A DNA stretch of 18,032 bases from JBJXGC01 sp046154545 (GTDB lineage: Bacteria; Chloroflexota; Dehalococcoidia; Tepidiformales; Tepidiformaceae). The stretch covers positions 1-18,032 of the forward strand of contig JBJXGC010000119.1 in the NCBI GenBank assembly GCA_046154545.1. The letters run 5' to 3'. The notes beneath the pieces were generated by a model. It was given only the letters and a program-made list of their open reading frames with translations, was not told the origin of the DNA and ran no database searches. Each line of letters opens with the position of its first letter. Position 1 is the first letter of the stretch. This document shows, in pieces, positions 5,899-12,967 of this stretch. The position numbers were made by a program, and so were the translations under genes.

Positions 5899-6918
5899 AT
5901 GACGGTGCCACAGGCAGCCGAGGACCTTGACGGCGATTGGCTCGCCGCAGCATTCGGCCTCCGGCCCAGCGCTCTGGCCGGCTTCGCAGTCGAGCCAATC
6001 GGCGCTGGCCGTGGCCTGAGTGGCTCGCTCCACCGCGTCCACCTCCGATGGGCAGGGGCCACCGCTCTCCCGGGCAGCGCCGTAGTGAAGCTTGCGCCGG
6101 GCGACCGTGAGCTGCGCTTCTACCGGGAGATCGGCGCCGGGAGCGGCCTGGCCGTCCCGGGTATCTACTTCTCGGATAACGATGCTGAGGCCGGGACAAG
6201 CGTCGTCCTGATGGAGGACCTGGCCGGCTGCGAGCTGTATGAGCTCGGAAACGCTCCCGCTTCGGCCATCGCGGCCATGGCCCGCGCCGCCGGCCGGATG
6301 CACGCCCTCTGGTGGGAGGACCCGCGGCTCGCCACGACCTCCTGGTTCAACGGGCCACACATCCGTACGCGGACGTTCCCCGCCATCCTCCGCGCGGCGC
6401 TCGATCACCCCCATCCCTGGTTCAGCGAGCATCTCCCGGACCGGCTGCGGGCGCTGGCTGGGCAGCTCCCCAGGGCCATCGAGGGCGGCCTCTACCTCAA
6501 CGCCGGCCCGCGCACGTTCGTCCACGGCGACCTCGGGCCACGAAACGTCGCCATCCGCCCGACGGGTGAGGTGGTGGTTTTCGACTGGCAGCTCTGCGGG
6601 ACCGACACGCCCGGCTGGGACCTCGCCCAGCTCGTCTCCGATAGCCAGGGGGCGGTCCCCGCCGCCGAGGCGATCGACCTCGCCCTGGGCGCGCACTACG
6701 AGGCGCTCTCTGCGGCCGGCGTCCGCGACTACAGCCGTGCTCAGCTCGACCGGGCATTCGCGATCGCCTCGCTCCGGGGCCTGACGACGCCGCTCGGCAT
6801 CCTCCGGCCCGGCGTGGAAGACCCGGACCGCGAGGCCATCTGCGCGCGCTGGCTCGGGCTGTTCGTGGTCATGGTCAAGCGCTTCGACTACGAACGCCTC
6901 TTCGCCGGGTACGCCTGA
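5899..6918 (+). CDS. APH/EcKinase-like phosphotransferase
   Basis: Predicted 339 residues from the ATG at 5899 with AAAGGG as ribosome site; the frame is open further upstream but that part overlaps the cyclase gene. It has the APH/ecdysteroid-kinase-like fold: glycine-rich loop (GAGRGLSGSLHRV, about 35-47), ATP-site Lys64 (AVVKLAPG), helix C Glu71 (ELRFYREIG), hinge (VVLMEDLAG, about 102), catalytic loop FVHGDLGPRN with Asp211 and Asn216, and metal-binding VVFDWQ with Asp229. All key residues are present, so it should be an active small-molecule kinase; the substrate is unknown. Unlike the phosphotransferase at the left edge, the post-DW part is CGTDTPGWDLAQL, so the two are distinct subfamilies. 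It is co-directional with the cyclase-like gene. Confidence 0.88.
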   Translation: MTVPQAAEDLDGDWLAAAFGLRPSALAGFAVEPIGAGRGLSGSLHRVHLRWAGATALPGSAVVKLAPGDRELRFYREIGAGSGLAVPGIYFSDNDAEAGTSVVLMEDLAGCELYELGNAPASAIAAMARAAGRMHALWWEDPRLATTSWFNGPHIRTRTFPAILRAALDHPHPWFSEHLPDRLRALAGQLPRAIEGGLYLNAGPRTFVHGDLGPRNVAIRPTGEVVVFDWQLCGTDTPGWDLAQLVSDSQGAVPAAEAIDLALGAHYEALSAAGVRDYSRAQLDRAFAIASLRGLTTPLGILRPGVEDPDREAICARWLGLFVVMVKRFDYERLFAGYA

Positions 6919-6941
6919 GCCGCGCCCGTTGGGGGCCGCTT

Positions 6942-6955
6942 TGCTACGGTGGATC
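6942..6955 (+). promoter_or_regulatory. Extended -10 promoter of glyS
   Basis: TGCTACGGTGGATC matches the element before the tmRNA (TGCTATGATGGATC) in 12 of 14 positions. The -10 hexamer is TACGGT with an upstream TGC (extended -10). Expected transcription start is near 6957, about 50 nt before the glyS start. No convincing -35 is seen. Confidence 0.45.
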
Positions 6956-7005
6956 CCTGCCCGGCGCGCCGCCAGCGCACCGGAGCCTGATTTGAGGACC
7001 GATCC

Positions 7006-8394
7006 TTGCCAGCACCCGACCTCGACACCATCGTCTCCCTCGCGAAGCGCCGCGGCTTCGTCTTCCCCTCCGCCGAGATCTACGGCGGCTTCGCCAACGC
7101 CTACGATTACGGGCCGCTCGGGGTTGAACTCAAGCGCAACATCCGCGACGCCTGGTGGCGGGCCATGGTCCGCGAGCGCGACGATGTGGTCGGGCTCGAT
7201 GCCGCCCTCATCAGCAACCCCAAGGTCTGGGTCGCGAGCGGCCACGTCGCCAACTTCACCGACCCCCTCGTCGACTGCAAGAAGTGCCAGCAGCGCTGGC
7301 GCCTCGACCACATCGAAGAGGGCCAGTACGGCGAGGTGAAGCGCGACCCCACGGGCAAGCTCGTCTGCCCGAACGATGGCGGCGAACTGACCGAGCCCCG
7401 CCAGTTCAACATGATGTTCAAGACCCAGGTCGGCCCCGTCGCCCACGACGACGCGATCGCCTACCTGCCCCCCGAGACGGCCCAGGGCATCTTCATTAAC
7501 TTCGAGAACGTCGTGAACTCGATGCGCCGCAAGCTGCCCTTCGGCATCGCCCAGACCCGCGTCAGCTTCCGCAACGAGATCACGCCCGGGAAGTTCGTCT
7601 TCCGCACGCTCGAATTCGAACAGATGGAGATGGAGTACTTCTGCAAGCCGCCAAAGGACCGCTCCGACCCGTCTGAGTACATGGCGCTCTACCGCTCCTG
7701 GGTGCAGGAGCGCCTCCGCTGGTACATCGAAGTGATCGGCATCGACGCCTCCCGGCTGCGGCTGCGCGAGCACTCGAAAGAGGAGCTCTCGCACTACAGC
7801 GCCGGCACCACCGACGTCGAGTACGCCTTTCCCTGGGGCTGGGGCGAACTCGAGGGCATCGCCGCCCGCACCGACTTCGACCTCACCGAGCACGGCAAGC
7901 TCAGCGGCCACCCCCTCACCTACTTCGACGAAGAGGCGAACGAACACGTCGTCCCCTGGGTCGTCGAACCGGCCGCCGGCCTCACCCGCACCCTGGCGGT
8001 CACCCTGCTCGAGTGCTACAGCGAAGAGCCGGACGAGAAGGGCGAGAAGCGCGTTGTCCTCAAGTTCAAGCCAAACATCGCCCCCATCAAGGTCGCCGTC
8101 CTGCCCCTTTCGAAGAACGAGAAGCTGGCACCGATGGCCCGCCGCGTTTACGAGATGCTCCGCCCCGTCTGGATGACCCAGTACGACGAGACCCAGTCCA
8201 TCGGCCGTCGCTACCGCCGCCAGGACGAGATCGGCACGCCCCTCTGCGTCACCATCGACTTCCAGACCGTCGGCGAAGAGGGCACCCCCGGTGACGACGC
8301 CGTCACCATCCGCGAGCGCGACAGCCAGTCCCAGGTGCGCGTCCCCATCAGCGGCCTCGTGGCAGCGCTGCGAGAGCGTCTCCCGGGCTGTTAA
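7006..8394 (+). CDS. glyS: Glycine--tRNA ligase (alpha2 type)
   Basis: Predicted 462 residues, the normal size for the single-chain dimeric class IIa enzyme that charges tRNA-Gly. Start is TTG at 7006 with GAGG upstream. Diagnostic motifs in order: EIYGGFANAYDYGPLGVELK (about 24-43), RQFNMMFKTQVGP (about 132-144), LPPETAQGIFINFENVV (about 154-170), motif 2 region FRNEITPGKF then FRTLEFEQMEMEYF (about 188-212), the glycine-binding GTTDVEYAFPWGWGELEGIA, motif 3 region EPAAGLTRTL and the C-terminal anticodon-binding domain (NIAPIKVAVLPL to the end). The zinc-ribbon-like insert has Cys91, Cys94 and Cys121, but the fourth position is Asp (CPNDGG instead of CPxCGG), so the zinc site is probably lost. 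The following antitoxin gene begins 19 nt after the stop. Confidence 0.97.
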   Translation: MPAPDLDTIVSLAKRRGFVFPSAEIYGGFANAYDYGPLGVELKRNIRDAWWRAMVRERDDVVGLDAALISNPKVWVASGHVANFTDPLVDCKKCQQRWRLDHIEEGQYGEVKRDPTGKLVCPNDGGELTEPRQFNMMFKTQVGPVAHDDAIAYLPPETAQGIFINFENVVNSMRRKLPFGIAQTRVSFRNEITPGKFVFRTLEFEQMEMEYFCKPPKDRSDPSEYMALYRSWVQERLRWYIEVIGIDASRLRLREHSKEELSHYSAGTTDVEYAFPWGWGELEGIAARTDFDLTEHGKLSGHPLTYFDEEANEHVVPWVVEPAAGLTRTLAVTLLECYSEEPDEKGEKRVVLKFKPNIAPIKVAVLPLSKNEKLAPMARRVYEMLRPVWMTQYDETQSIGRRYRRQDEIGTPLCVTIDFQTVGEEGTPGDDAVTIRERDSQSQVRVPISGLVAALRERLPGC

Positions 8395-8413
8395 GATCAA
8401 CGAGGAGGCCGTT

Positions 8414-8614
8414 ATGACCACGCTAGCCGAGATTCAGACCGCGGTTGAACAGCTCAAGCCCGAAGAGATCGCCAAGCTCTCGGACTGGCTGGAGGAGTAC
8501 CGCGCCGGCCTCTGGGATCAGGAGATCGAAGCCGATGCCCGCGCGGGCCGCCTCGACCACCTCGCCGACGAAGCAATCCGCCAGCACCGGGCAGGTCTCA
8601 CCGCCGCGCTTTGA
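8414..8614 (+). CDS. Small antitoxin-like protein of a RelE/ParE-type module
   Basis: Predicted 66 residues, acidic and helical, with a strong Shine-Dalgarno (GAGGAGG). The sequence pattern LKPEEIAKLSDWLEEY, then WDQEIEADARAGRLDHLADE, and a basic tail QHRAGLTAAL, is that of short antitoxins that partner RelE/ParE-like toxins. The first half is the dimer/scaffold part; the DARAGRLD region is usually toxin-binding. Its stop overlaps the toxin start by TTGA, which implies translational coupling. It is intact, while the toxin next door is frameshifted. It may be transcribed with glyS, since only 19 nt separate them. Confidence 0.75.
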   Translation: MTTLAEIQTAVEQLKPEEIAKLSDWLEEYRAGLWDQEIEADARAGRLDHLADEAIRQHRAGLTAAL

Positions 8615-8870
8615 ACAGCTTCGCCACAAAGGAGTTCTGGGAGATGTACGCGGCGCTGGAAGTTGGCGTCCAGGCCCTTGCCGACCAGAGCTTCGCGCTA
8701 TTCAGGACGGACTCGCGGCATCCGTCACTGCACTTCAAACGCGTGGCTCATACTGGTCGGCACGGGTCGGAAAGGACCACCGCGCTCTCGCTCATGAGTC
8801 CGGCCAGGACCTCGTGTGGTTTTGGATAGGCAGGCACGACGCGTACGTGCGGACCATCCGGCGCGGGTAG
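8611..8870 (+). pseudogene. RelE/ParE-type toxin, frameshifted
   Basis: The first frame from TTG at 8611 reads NSFATKEFWEMYAAL, ALADQSFALFRTD and HPSLHFKRV. The second half lies in another frame: YWSARVGKDHRAL, ESGQDLVWFWIGRHDAY and VRTIRRG, ending at TAG 8868-8870. Together these are the two halves of a RelE/ParE-family toxin (the FKRV, Y-S-x-R-V-G, RAL and W-F-W-I-G-x-H blocks are family hallmarks). Adding one G in the GTGGC at about 8743-8747 restores one chain of 86 residues. The unshifted frame runs on to 8829 with no family similarity. Either the toxin is dead, or the base loss is a sequencing error in a G run. The antitoxin upstream is intact. Confidence 0.8.
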
Positions 8871-8929
8871 CCGCTTCGGACGCCCACCGCCACCTCCGTG
8901 CGGCTCACCTCTCCCTCAGCTTCGCCGGG

Positions 8930-8935
8930 TATCAT
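8930..8935 (+). promoter_or_regulatory. -10 box of the two-component operon (leaderless-type)
   Basis: TATCAT is followed by exactly 6 nt and then the GTG start at 8942. No Shine-Dalgarno is present. No -35 is visible. The arrangement fits a leaderless transcript. Confidence 0.5.
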
Positions 8936-8941
8936 CGCTTC

Positions 8942-9619
8942 GTGCGCATCCTGGTCGCGGAAGACGAGCCAACCATCCGGGCGTTTCTCGGCCAGGGCCT
9001 GGTCGAGGCCGGCTACGCCGTTGACCTCGTCGCGGATGGCGGCGACGCCCTCCTGGCGGCCCGGACCGTCGATTACGATCTCCTCATCCTCGACGTGAAT
9101 ATGCCGGCCCCCGATGGCTTCGAAGTCTGCCGCCGCGTGCGGAGTACCCCCGGCTCTGGCCCCGCGATCCTCTTCCTCACTGCCCGCGACGCTGTTGAAG
9201 ACAGGGTGACCGGGCTGGACCTCGGTGCCGAAGACTACCTCGTCAAGCCGTTCGCCTTCGCCGAGCTGCTGGCCCGCGTCCGCGCGGCCCTCCGCAGGGG
9301 TGGAGGGTCGCCGGCAGTCCTGAAGGCAGGCGACCTCTCACTCGACCCGGCCGCCCACACCGTCACCCGCGGCGGGGTAGAGGTCCACGTCACCGGCAAG
9401 GAGTTCGCCCTCCTGGAGTACCTCGTCCGGAACGCAGGGCGCGTCGTCACGAAGACGATGCTCGCCGAGCACGTCTGGAACTTCGAGCTCGAAGCCGAGT
9501 CCAACTTCATCGAGGTGCTGGTCTACTCGCTGCGCAAGAAGGTCGATGTCCCCTTCGAGGCGCCACTCATCACGACCGTCCGTGGTGCAGGATACCGGCT
9601 TGATGCACCGGCTTCGTAA
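8942..9619 (+). CDS. OmpR/PhoB-family response regulator
   Basis: Predicted 225 residues, the normal size. Receiver: acidic pocket Glu7/Asp8 (LVAEDEP), phospho-acceptor Asp51 (LLILDVNMP), Thr80 (LFLTARD) and Lys102 (YLVKPF). A winged-helix DNA-binding domain follows (about 130-222), with the family hallmarks LTGKEFALLEYLV (here VTGKEF), VVTKTMLAEHVWN, NFIEVLVYSLRKKV and ITTVRGAGYRL. Chosen start is the GTG at 8942: it begins the receiver at RILVAEDE, and the frame upstream has no ribosome site. The sensor kinase overlaps its 3' end by 17 nt. Probable targets are its own operon and the PepSY gene downstream. Confidence 0.95.
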   Translation: MRILVAEDEPTIRAFLGQGLVEAGYAVDLVADGGDALLAARTVDYDLLILDVNMPAPDGFEVCRRVRSTPGSGPAILFLTARDAVEDRVTGLDLGAEDYLVKPFAFAELLARVRAALRRGGGSPAVLKAGDLSLDPAAHTVTRGGVEVHVTGKEFALLEYLVRNAGRVVTKTMLAEHVWNFELEAESNFIEVLVYSLRKKVDVPFEAPLITTVRGAGYRLDAPAS

Positions 9620-11006
9620 TCTCAGCATCCGGACGCGGATCGCGCTCGCAATCTTCGGCACTGCCGTCGCGCTCCTGGTGACGATGTCCCTCGCCGTGTA
9701 CCTGAGCTTCGCCCGGACACTCGAAGAGAACCTGGATGACACGCTGCGGCTGAGAGCGGCGGCGAACCTGCGCCTCGTGGATGCCGGCACCTCCCCACCA
9801 ACGCTCCGCCCCGGACCGGACCCCGGCGACGAGCGCGCGGAGGGCGATGCCGTCCTTCGCCTCTACGCGACGGATGGCCGCCTCCTCAGTGATGGTTCGC
9901 CGGCGACCCCCATCACCCCCGCCGAAGACGAGGCCGTGGCAAGCGCTGCCGCGAGCGGCCAGGAGGTGTCGCGCAACCTGCGGCTCAGCGGCCGCGAAGG
10001 CGTCCGGATCCGGGTGACGACAGTCCAGGGTGAGCCTCTGCCGGTAGCCGTCCTCGTCACCGGACTGGAGCGTTCTCCAGTGACCGAACCGCTGACCCAA
10101 CTGCGTCTGATCTTCTTCCTCTCCGTGCCCGCGACGGCGGCCGCGATGGCCCTGGCGGCCTTCCTCATCGCCCGCCTCGCCCTCCGCCCCGTCGCCCGGA
10201 TCACCGACGCCGCCCGGGAGATCGCTGCCGGCGACCTCGCCCGTCGCCTTCCGCCGGCCGGTGCCCGGGACGAGGTGGGCGTCCTGGCCGAAACCTTCAA
10301 CACGATGATCAGCCGGCTGGCGGCGACGATCGATCGCGAGCGGCGGTTCACCGCCGACGCCTCGCACGAATTGCGCACGCCGCTAGCAGCGATCGAAACG
10401 AGCATCGATGTGACGCTGAGCCGCGACCGCGATCAGGGCGAGTACCGGACGACGCTCGAGGCCATCCGGCGCCAGGCGCGCCGGCTCGCCCGGTTGACGA
10501 GGCAACTCCTGGCCCTTGCCCGCATGGATGATGGACGGCGCGACGTCGCCTTCACGACCATCGACCTCGCCGCCATCGTGCGCACGACGGCGGAGGCGTT
10601 CGCCGAATCGCACCCGGACGCCTGCCTGCAGATCGACCTGCCGGGCGAAGTCGTTCCCCTCGCCGGCGACCCCGACCTCCTCGCCCAGGCGGTCACCAAC
10701 CTGCTCGAGAACGCCACCACCCACGCTGGGCCACAGGTGGTGATTGTTGCCTCGCTTCGTGTGGGGCCGGGCTCACCCCCCGTCCTCACCATCCGGGACA
10801 ACGGCCCCGGTATCCCCGAGGAGTTGCGAGCGAACGTCTTTGAACGCTTCCGCCGGGGCGACGCCGCGCGCACGACGGAGGGGACAGGACTCGGCCTGGC
10901 GATCACCGACGCGATCCTGCGCCTCCATGGCGGCTCCATCCGGGCACTGCCCCCCGGGGACGCTCCCGGGGCTGTCTTCGAGCTCTCATTCCCCGCTACG
11001 AGGTAG
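9603..11006 (+). CDS. Sensor histidine kinase (HAMP, HisKA, HATPase)
   Basis: Predicted 467 residues. TM1 at about 12-35 and TM2 at about 167-192 flank an extracytoplasmic domain of about 130 residues with no recognised fold; it includes an acidic, Pro-rich region (PGPDPGDERAEGD). Then come HAMP (about 192-245, RPVARITDAAREIAAGDLAR), the HisKA box with phospho-His255 (ADASHELRTPLAAI) and the ATP-binding domain: N box NLLENATTHA (Asn370), G1 DNGPGIP, F box FERFRRGD and G2 GTGLGLAI. The start ATG lies inside the end of the regulator gene, implying translational coupling. It phosphorylates the regulator at 8942. Hydrophobic TM spacing and the acidic loop would suit metal or cationic-peptide sensing, but this is a guess. 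Confidence 0.95.
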   Translation: MHRLRNLSIRTRIALAIFGTAVALLVTMSLAVYLSFARTLEENLDDTLRLRAAANLRLVDAGTSPPTLRPGPDPGDERAEGDAVLRLYATDGRLLSDGSPATPITPAEDEAVASAAASGQEVSRNLRLSGREGVRIRVTTVQGEPLPVAVLVTGLERSPVTEPLTQLRLIFFLSVPATAAAMALAAFLIARLALRPVARITDAAREIAAGDLARRLPPAGARDEVGVLAETFNTMISRLAATIDRERRFTADASHELRTPLAAIETSIDVTLSRDRDQGEYRTTLEAIRRQARRLARLTRQLLALARMDDGRRDVAFTTIDLAAIVRTTAEAFAESHPDACLQIDLPGEVVPLAGDPDLLAQAVTNLLENATTHAGPQVVIVASLRVGPGSPPVLTIRDNGPGIPEELRANVFERFRRGDAARTTEGTGLGLAITDAILRLHGGSIRALPPGDAPGAVFELSFPATR

Positions 11007-11021
11007 AGCGGCGGCCACGGA

Positions 11022-11066
11022 CTCATCTCAGGCTCAGCTCGGGCCCTGACAATCTCTCCTGTCAGG
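11022..11066. promoter_or_regulatory. Candidate OmpR-type site and inverted repeat before the PepSY gene
   Basis: CTCA occurs at 11022 and again at 11033 (11-bp period), with a third CTCA at 11027, as in CTCATCTCAGGCTCAG. Eleven-bp-spaced direct repeats are typical for OmpR/PhoB regulators. Right after it lies an inverted repeat, CCTGACA, 8 nt, TGTCAGG (11045-11066). It could be part of the regulator site or a hairpin in the leader. Either way it sits between the kinase gene and the PepSY gene, so the latter may have its own promoter. Confidence 0.35.
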
Positions 11067-11107
11067 ACTTCCTGGCGAATGGCGATCAGACGAAAAGGAG
11101 AATCAGG

Positions 11108-11473
11108 ATGTTCAAATCACTGCCCGGAAGACTCGTACTCGGGTCCTCGGTGGTCGCGTTGCTCGCGATCGCCGCCACCACCACCACGCTGGCCACCCAG
11201 GGTGCCTTTGCCGGAGGCAATAACGACGACGACGGGGAGGCCGAAGCCGCCCCCGGCACGCTGGATGATGGCAAGGAACTCCTCCCTGAGGCGAAAGTCT
11301 CGATTGAAGACGCCATCGCCGCCGCAAAGGGCGCAGCCACCGGAAACCTGGGTGAGGTCGATCTCGAGTACTGGAAGACCGGCCTCGTCTTCAACGTCGA
11401 TATCGGCGATGCCGACGTCAAGGTCGATGCCCTCACCGGCCAGGTCGTCGGCGTCGAAACGGACGGCGAGTAA
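11108..11473 (+). CDS. Exported PepSY-domain protein
   Basis: Predicted 121 residues with a good ribosome site (AAAAGGAG, 7 nt from ATG). A signal peptide (basic MFKSLPGR, hydrophobic core about 9-30) ends at GAFA, about residue 35, followed by an acidic linker (NNDDDGEAEAA). The C-terminal part is a PepSY domain: VSIEDAIAAAKGAA, then LEYWKTGLVFNVDI and the closing VKVDALTGQVVGVE. PepSY proteins beside two-component systems are frequent and may bind or inhibit an exported peptidase or act as accessory envelope sensors. The gene directly follows the sensor kinase, so it is most likely its target or auxiliary partner. Confidence 0.85.
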   Translation: MFKSLPGRLVLGSSVVALLAIAATTTTLATQGAFAGGNNDDDGEAEAAPGTLDDGKELLPEAKVSIEDAIAAAKGAATGNLGEVDLEYWKTGLVFNVDIGDADVKVDALTGQVVGVETDGE

Positions 11474-11486
11474 CCACCACCCGGCA

Positions 11487-11522
11487 GGTAGGCGTCGCCA
11501 CAGAGCAGTGACGGCGCCTACC
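11487..11522 (+). other. Inverted repeat between the PepSY and lipoprotein genes
   Basis: GGTAGGCG (11487-11494) and CGCCTACC (11515-11522) form a perfect 8-bp stem with a 20-nt loop. There is no T-run after it. It could be a partial attenuator, an mRNA stabilising hairpin or an operator for the lipoprotein gene. Confidence 0.4.
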
Positions 11523-11545
11523 GCCGCAGCGATTGGAGCCCAACT

Positions 11546-12283
11546 GTGTTCGGACGCCTCATTCTCACTTCAGCGATTGCTCTGGCGGTTGCCGCTGCCG
11601 CCTGCAACGGCGGCGATAAACCAGCTGCCGCCGTCATCGATGCCGGCGACGGTGCCGACTATCGGCCTGATTTGAACCCCGCGAACTTCGTTACTCGCAT
11701 CGACAATCCGTACCTCCCGTTCATCCCTGGCAGCCGCTGGGTCTACGAGTCCGGCGACGGCAGCGAACGAATCGAAGTGGTCGTCCTTACCGAGACCCGC
11801 CAGGTCGCGGGTATCACGGCGACCATCGTCCGTGACACCGTGACCGAGGACGGAGAGGTCATCGAAGACACGTTCGATTGGTACGCACAGGACAAAGACG
11901 GCGCGGTTTGGTACCTGGGGGAGGACTCCCGGGAGATGAAGGACGGCAAAGTCACCAGCACCAAGGGCTCCTGGGAGACCGGCGTCGATGGCGCCCTTCC
12001 GGGCATCGTGATGCTCGCGAAGCCCACGCAGGGGGCGGCTTACCGGCAGGAATACTACAAGGGCGAGGCCGAGGACCTCGCCCAAATCGAGCGAGTCGAT
12101 GTGACCGAGACAGTCAACGGGACGAAATACGACCGGCTCGTCGTCACCCACGAGTGGAACCCACTCGACCCCGAAGTGATCGAGGAGAAGTACTACGCGC
12201 CCGGCGTCGGGTTCGTCCTGGAGGTCAAGGTGCGCGGAAGCAAAGATCGCCTCGACCTCGTGAGCTTCCAGCCCGGGAAGTAG
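11546..12283 (+). CDS. Probable lipoprotein, unknown
   Basis: Predicted 245 residues from the GTG at 11546 with a GGAG ribosome site. A short basic N-terminus and hydrophobic core end in VAAAAC, a lipobox with Cys20, so a lipid anchor to the membrane is likely. The mature part starts with an acidic linker, then NPANFVTRIDNPYLPFIPG, a Trp/Tyr-rich segment (SRWVYESGDGSERIEVVV) and repeated beta strands with EDTFDWYAQDKDGAVWYLGE and YYAPGVGFVLEV. This is the look of a beta-rich extracellular domain; no catalytic motif is visible. The reading is closest to the 'DUF' lipoproteins found beside two-component systems. It is the fourth gene in the cluster after the regulator, kinase and PepSY genes. 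Confidence 0.75.
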   Translation: MFGRLILTSAIALAVAAAACNGGDKPAAAVIDAGDGADYRPDLNPANFVTRIDNPYLPFIPGSRWVYESGDGSERIEVVVLTETRQVAGITATIVRDTVTEDGEVIEDTFDWYAQDKDGAVWYLGEDSREMKDGKVTSTKGSWETGVDGALPGIVMLAKPTQGAAYRQEYYKGEAEDLAQIERVDVTETVNGTKYDRLVVTHEWNPLDPEVIEEKYYAPGVGFVLEVKVRGSKDRLDLVSFQPGK

Positions 12284-12340
12284 GCGTATCTGGTCCTGAA
12301 AGGAATGGCCGCGCGGGCCTCCCACGGAAGCGAACAACCG

Positions 12341-12354
12341 TGCTATGATGGATC
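12341..12354 (+). promoter_or_regulatory. Extended -10 promoter of ssrA
   Basis: TGCTATGATGGATC: -10 hexamer TATGAT preceded by TGC. Transcription should begin near 12356, about 32 nt before the mature tmRNA end, leaving a short leader for RNase P to remove. It is nearly identical to the element before glyS. No clear -35. Confidence 0.6.
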
Positions 12355-12387
12355 AGTCGCGAGCCCTCACAGGCCCGCGCCACTCAC

Positions 12388-12750
12388 GGGGACGAAAGGA
12401 TTCGACAGGGGGAAAGGTAGCCGGACAGCAGGCCGAGGATGGCTGTATCCTCGTTAATCACATGGCCAAAAAACAACCGCGAATAATAATCGCCAACTCG
12501 CTCTCGCCGCTTAAAGCTTGAGCCGTCCTCTGGAGTCCTCGGCCTGGTGGGACCTCAGATGGGCGTTACTAATGCCAGGATGCTGCGGTAGGACGCCGAT
12601 AGTCACCGCTTAAGATCATCGGCTGGCCGGACGACGCGTGGACCACCAGCGAAGGCGGACGGCGAGACCCTAAGTGGTGGGAATGCCTGTAGGATAGTTC
12701 GGAGCTGTACTTCGCTGGACCGGGGGTTCAACTCCCCCGCGTCTCCACCA
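12388..12750 (+). ncRNA. ssrA: Transfer-messenger RNA (tmRNA), one-piece
   Basis: This 363-nt RNA rescues stalled ribosomes and tags the unfinished protein for destruction. The tRNA-like ends are clear: GGGGACG at the 5' end pairs with CGTCTCC at the 3' end, including the G3-U pair that AlaRS recognises; the T arm GGGGG-TTCAACT-CCCCC follows the expected GGTTC-type loop, and CCA is encoded. The conserved AAAGGATTCGACAGGG follows the 5' acceptor strand. The tag frame is at 12479-12514: resume codon GCG (Ala), then NNNRQLALAA and a stop, so the tag is ANNNRQLALAA; the LALAA end matches the protease-recognition end seen widely. Between the tag stop and the 3' domain lie G/C-rich stretches compatible with pseudoknots, which I have not folded. 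Confidence 0.97.
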
Positions 12751-12758
12751 GCACATTC

Positions 12759-12791
12759 GAGGCCCGCTGCTTGCAGCGGGCCTCTTTCCTT
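12759..12791 (+). terminator. Rho-independent terminator after ssrA
   Basis: GAGGCCCGCTGC and GCAGCGGGCCTC form a 12-bp perfect stem with a tight TT (or four-base) loop, followed by TTTCCTT. It begins 8 nt after the CCA end of tmRNA. Confidence 0.85.
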
Positions 12792-12812
12792 GCCGCCGCG
12801 AATCGGGTGCTT

Positions 12813-12847
12813 TGCCCCGTGCACCTGCCCTGCCCCGTGCACCTGCC
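12813..12847 (+). repeat. Two 17-bp direct repeats, period 18
   Basis: TGCCCCGTGCACCTGCC occurs at 12813-12829 and 12831-12847. Each holds the palindrome GTGCAC. It is too short to be a phage element by itself; it may be a tandem operator, slippage product or remnant. It lies between the ssrA terminator and the next membrane-protein gene. Confidence 0.8.
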
Positions 12848-12967
12848 GCCGGGCGTGCGCTCGCCGTCGCTCGACGCTGGCCGACCCAGCCCGTTCAATG
12901 CAGTGACGATGACCTTCACCCTCAGCGCGTGCTCACACAAAGCCTTCATCGCGCCCGGGCTCGCCAC

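Noticed and set aside
5806..8421. An 871-codon open frame on the minus strand across the kinase and glyS genes
   Set aside because: It lies antisense to two clear genes (APH-type kinase and GlyRS) in high-GC DNA, has no protein-family features and is low-complexity (Asp/Gly/Ala/Val/Leu). It is an expected codon-bias shadow.
9570..10405. Long minus-strand frames opposite the sensor kinase
   Set aside because: Antisense to a well-supported histidine kinase with all motifs; composition is low-complexity.
12812..12967. The upstream extension of the DUF2238-like gene starting at 12812
   Set aside because: The extra residues are Arg/Pro/Ala-rich and include the 17-bp repeats; no ribosome site and the family similarity begins after the GTG at 12968.
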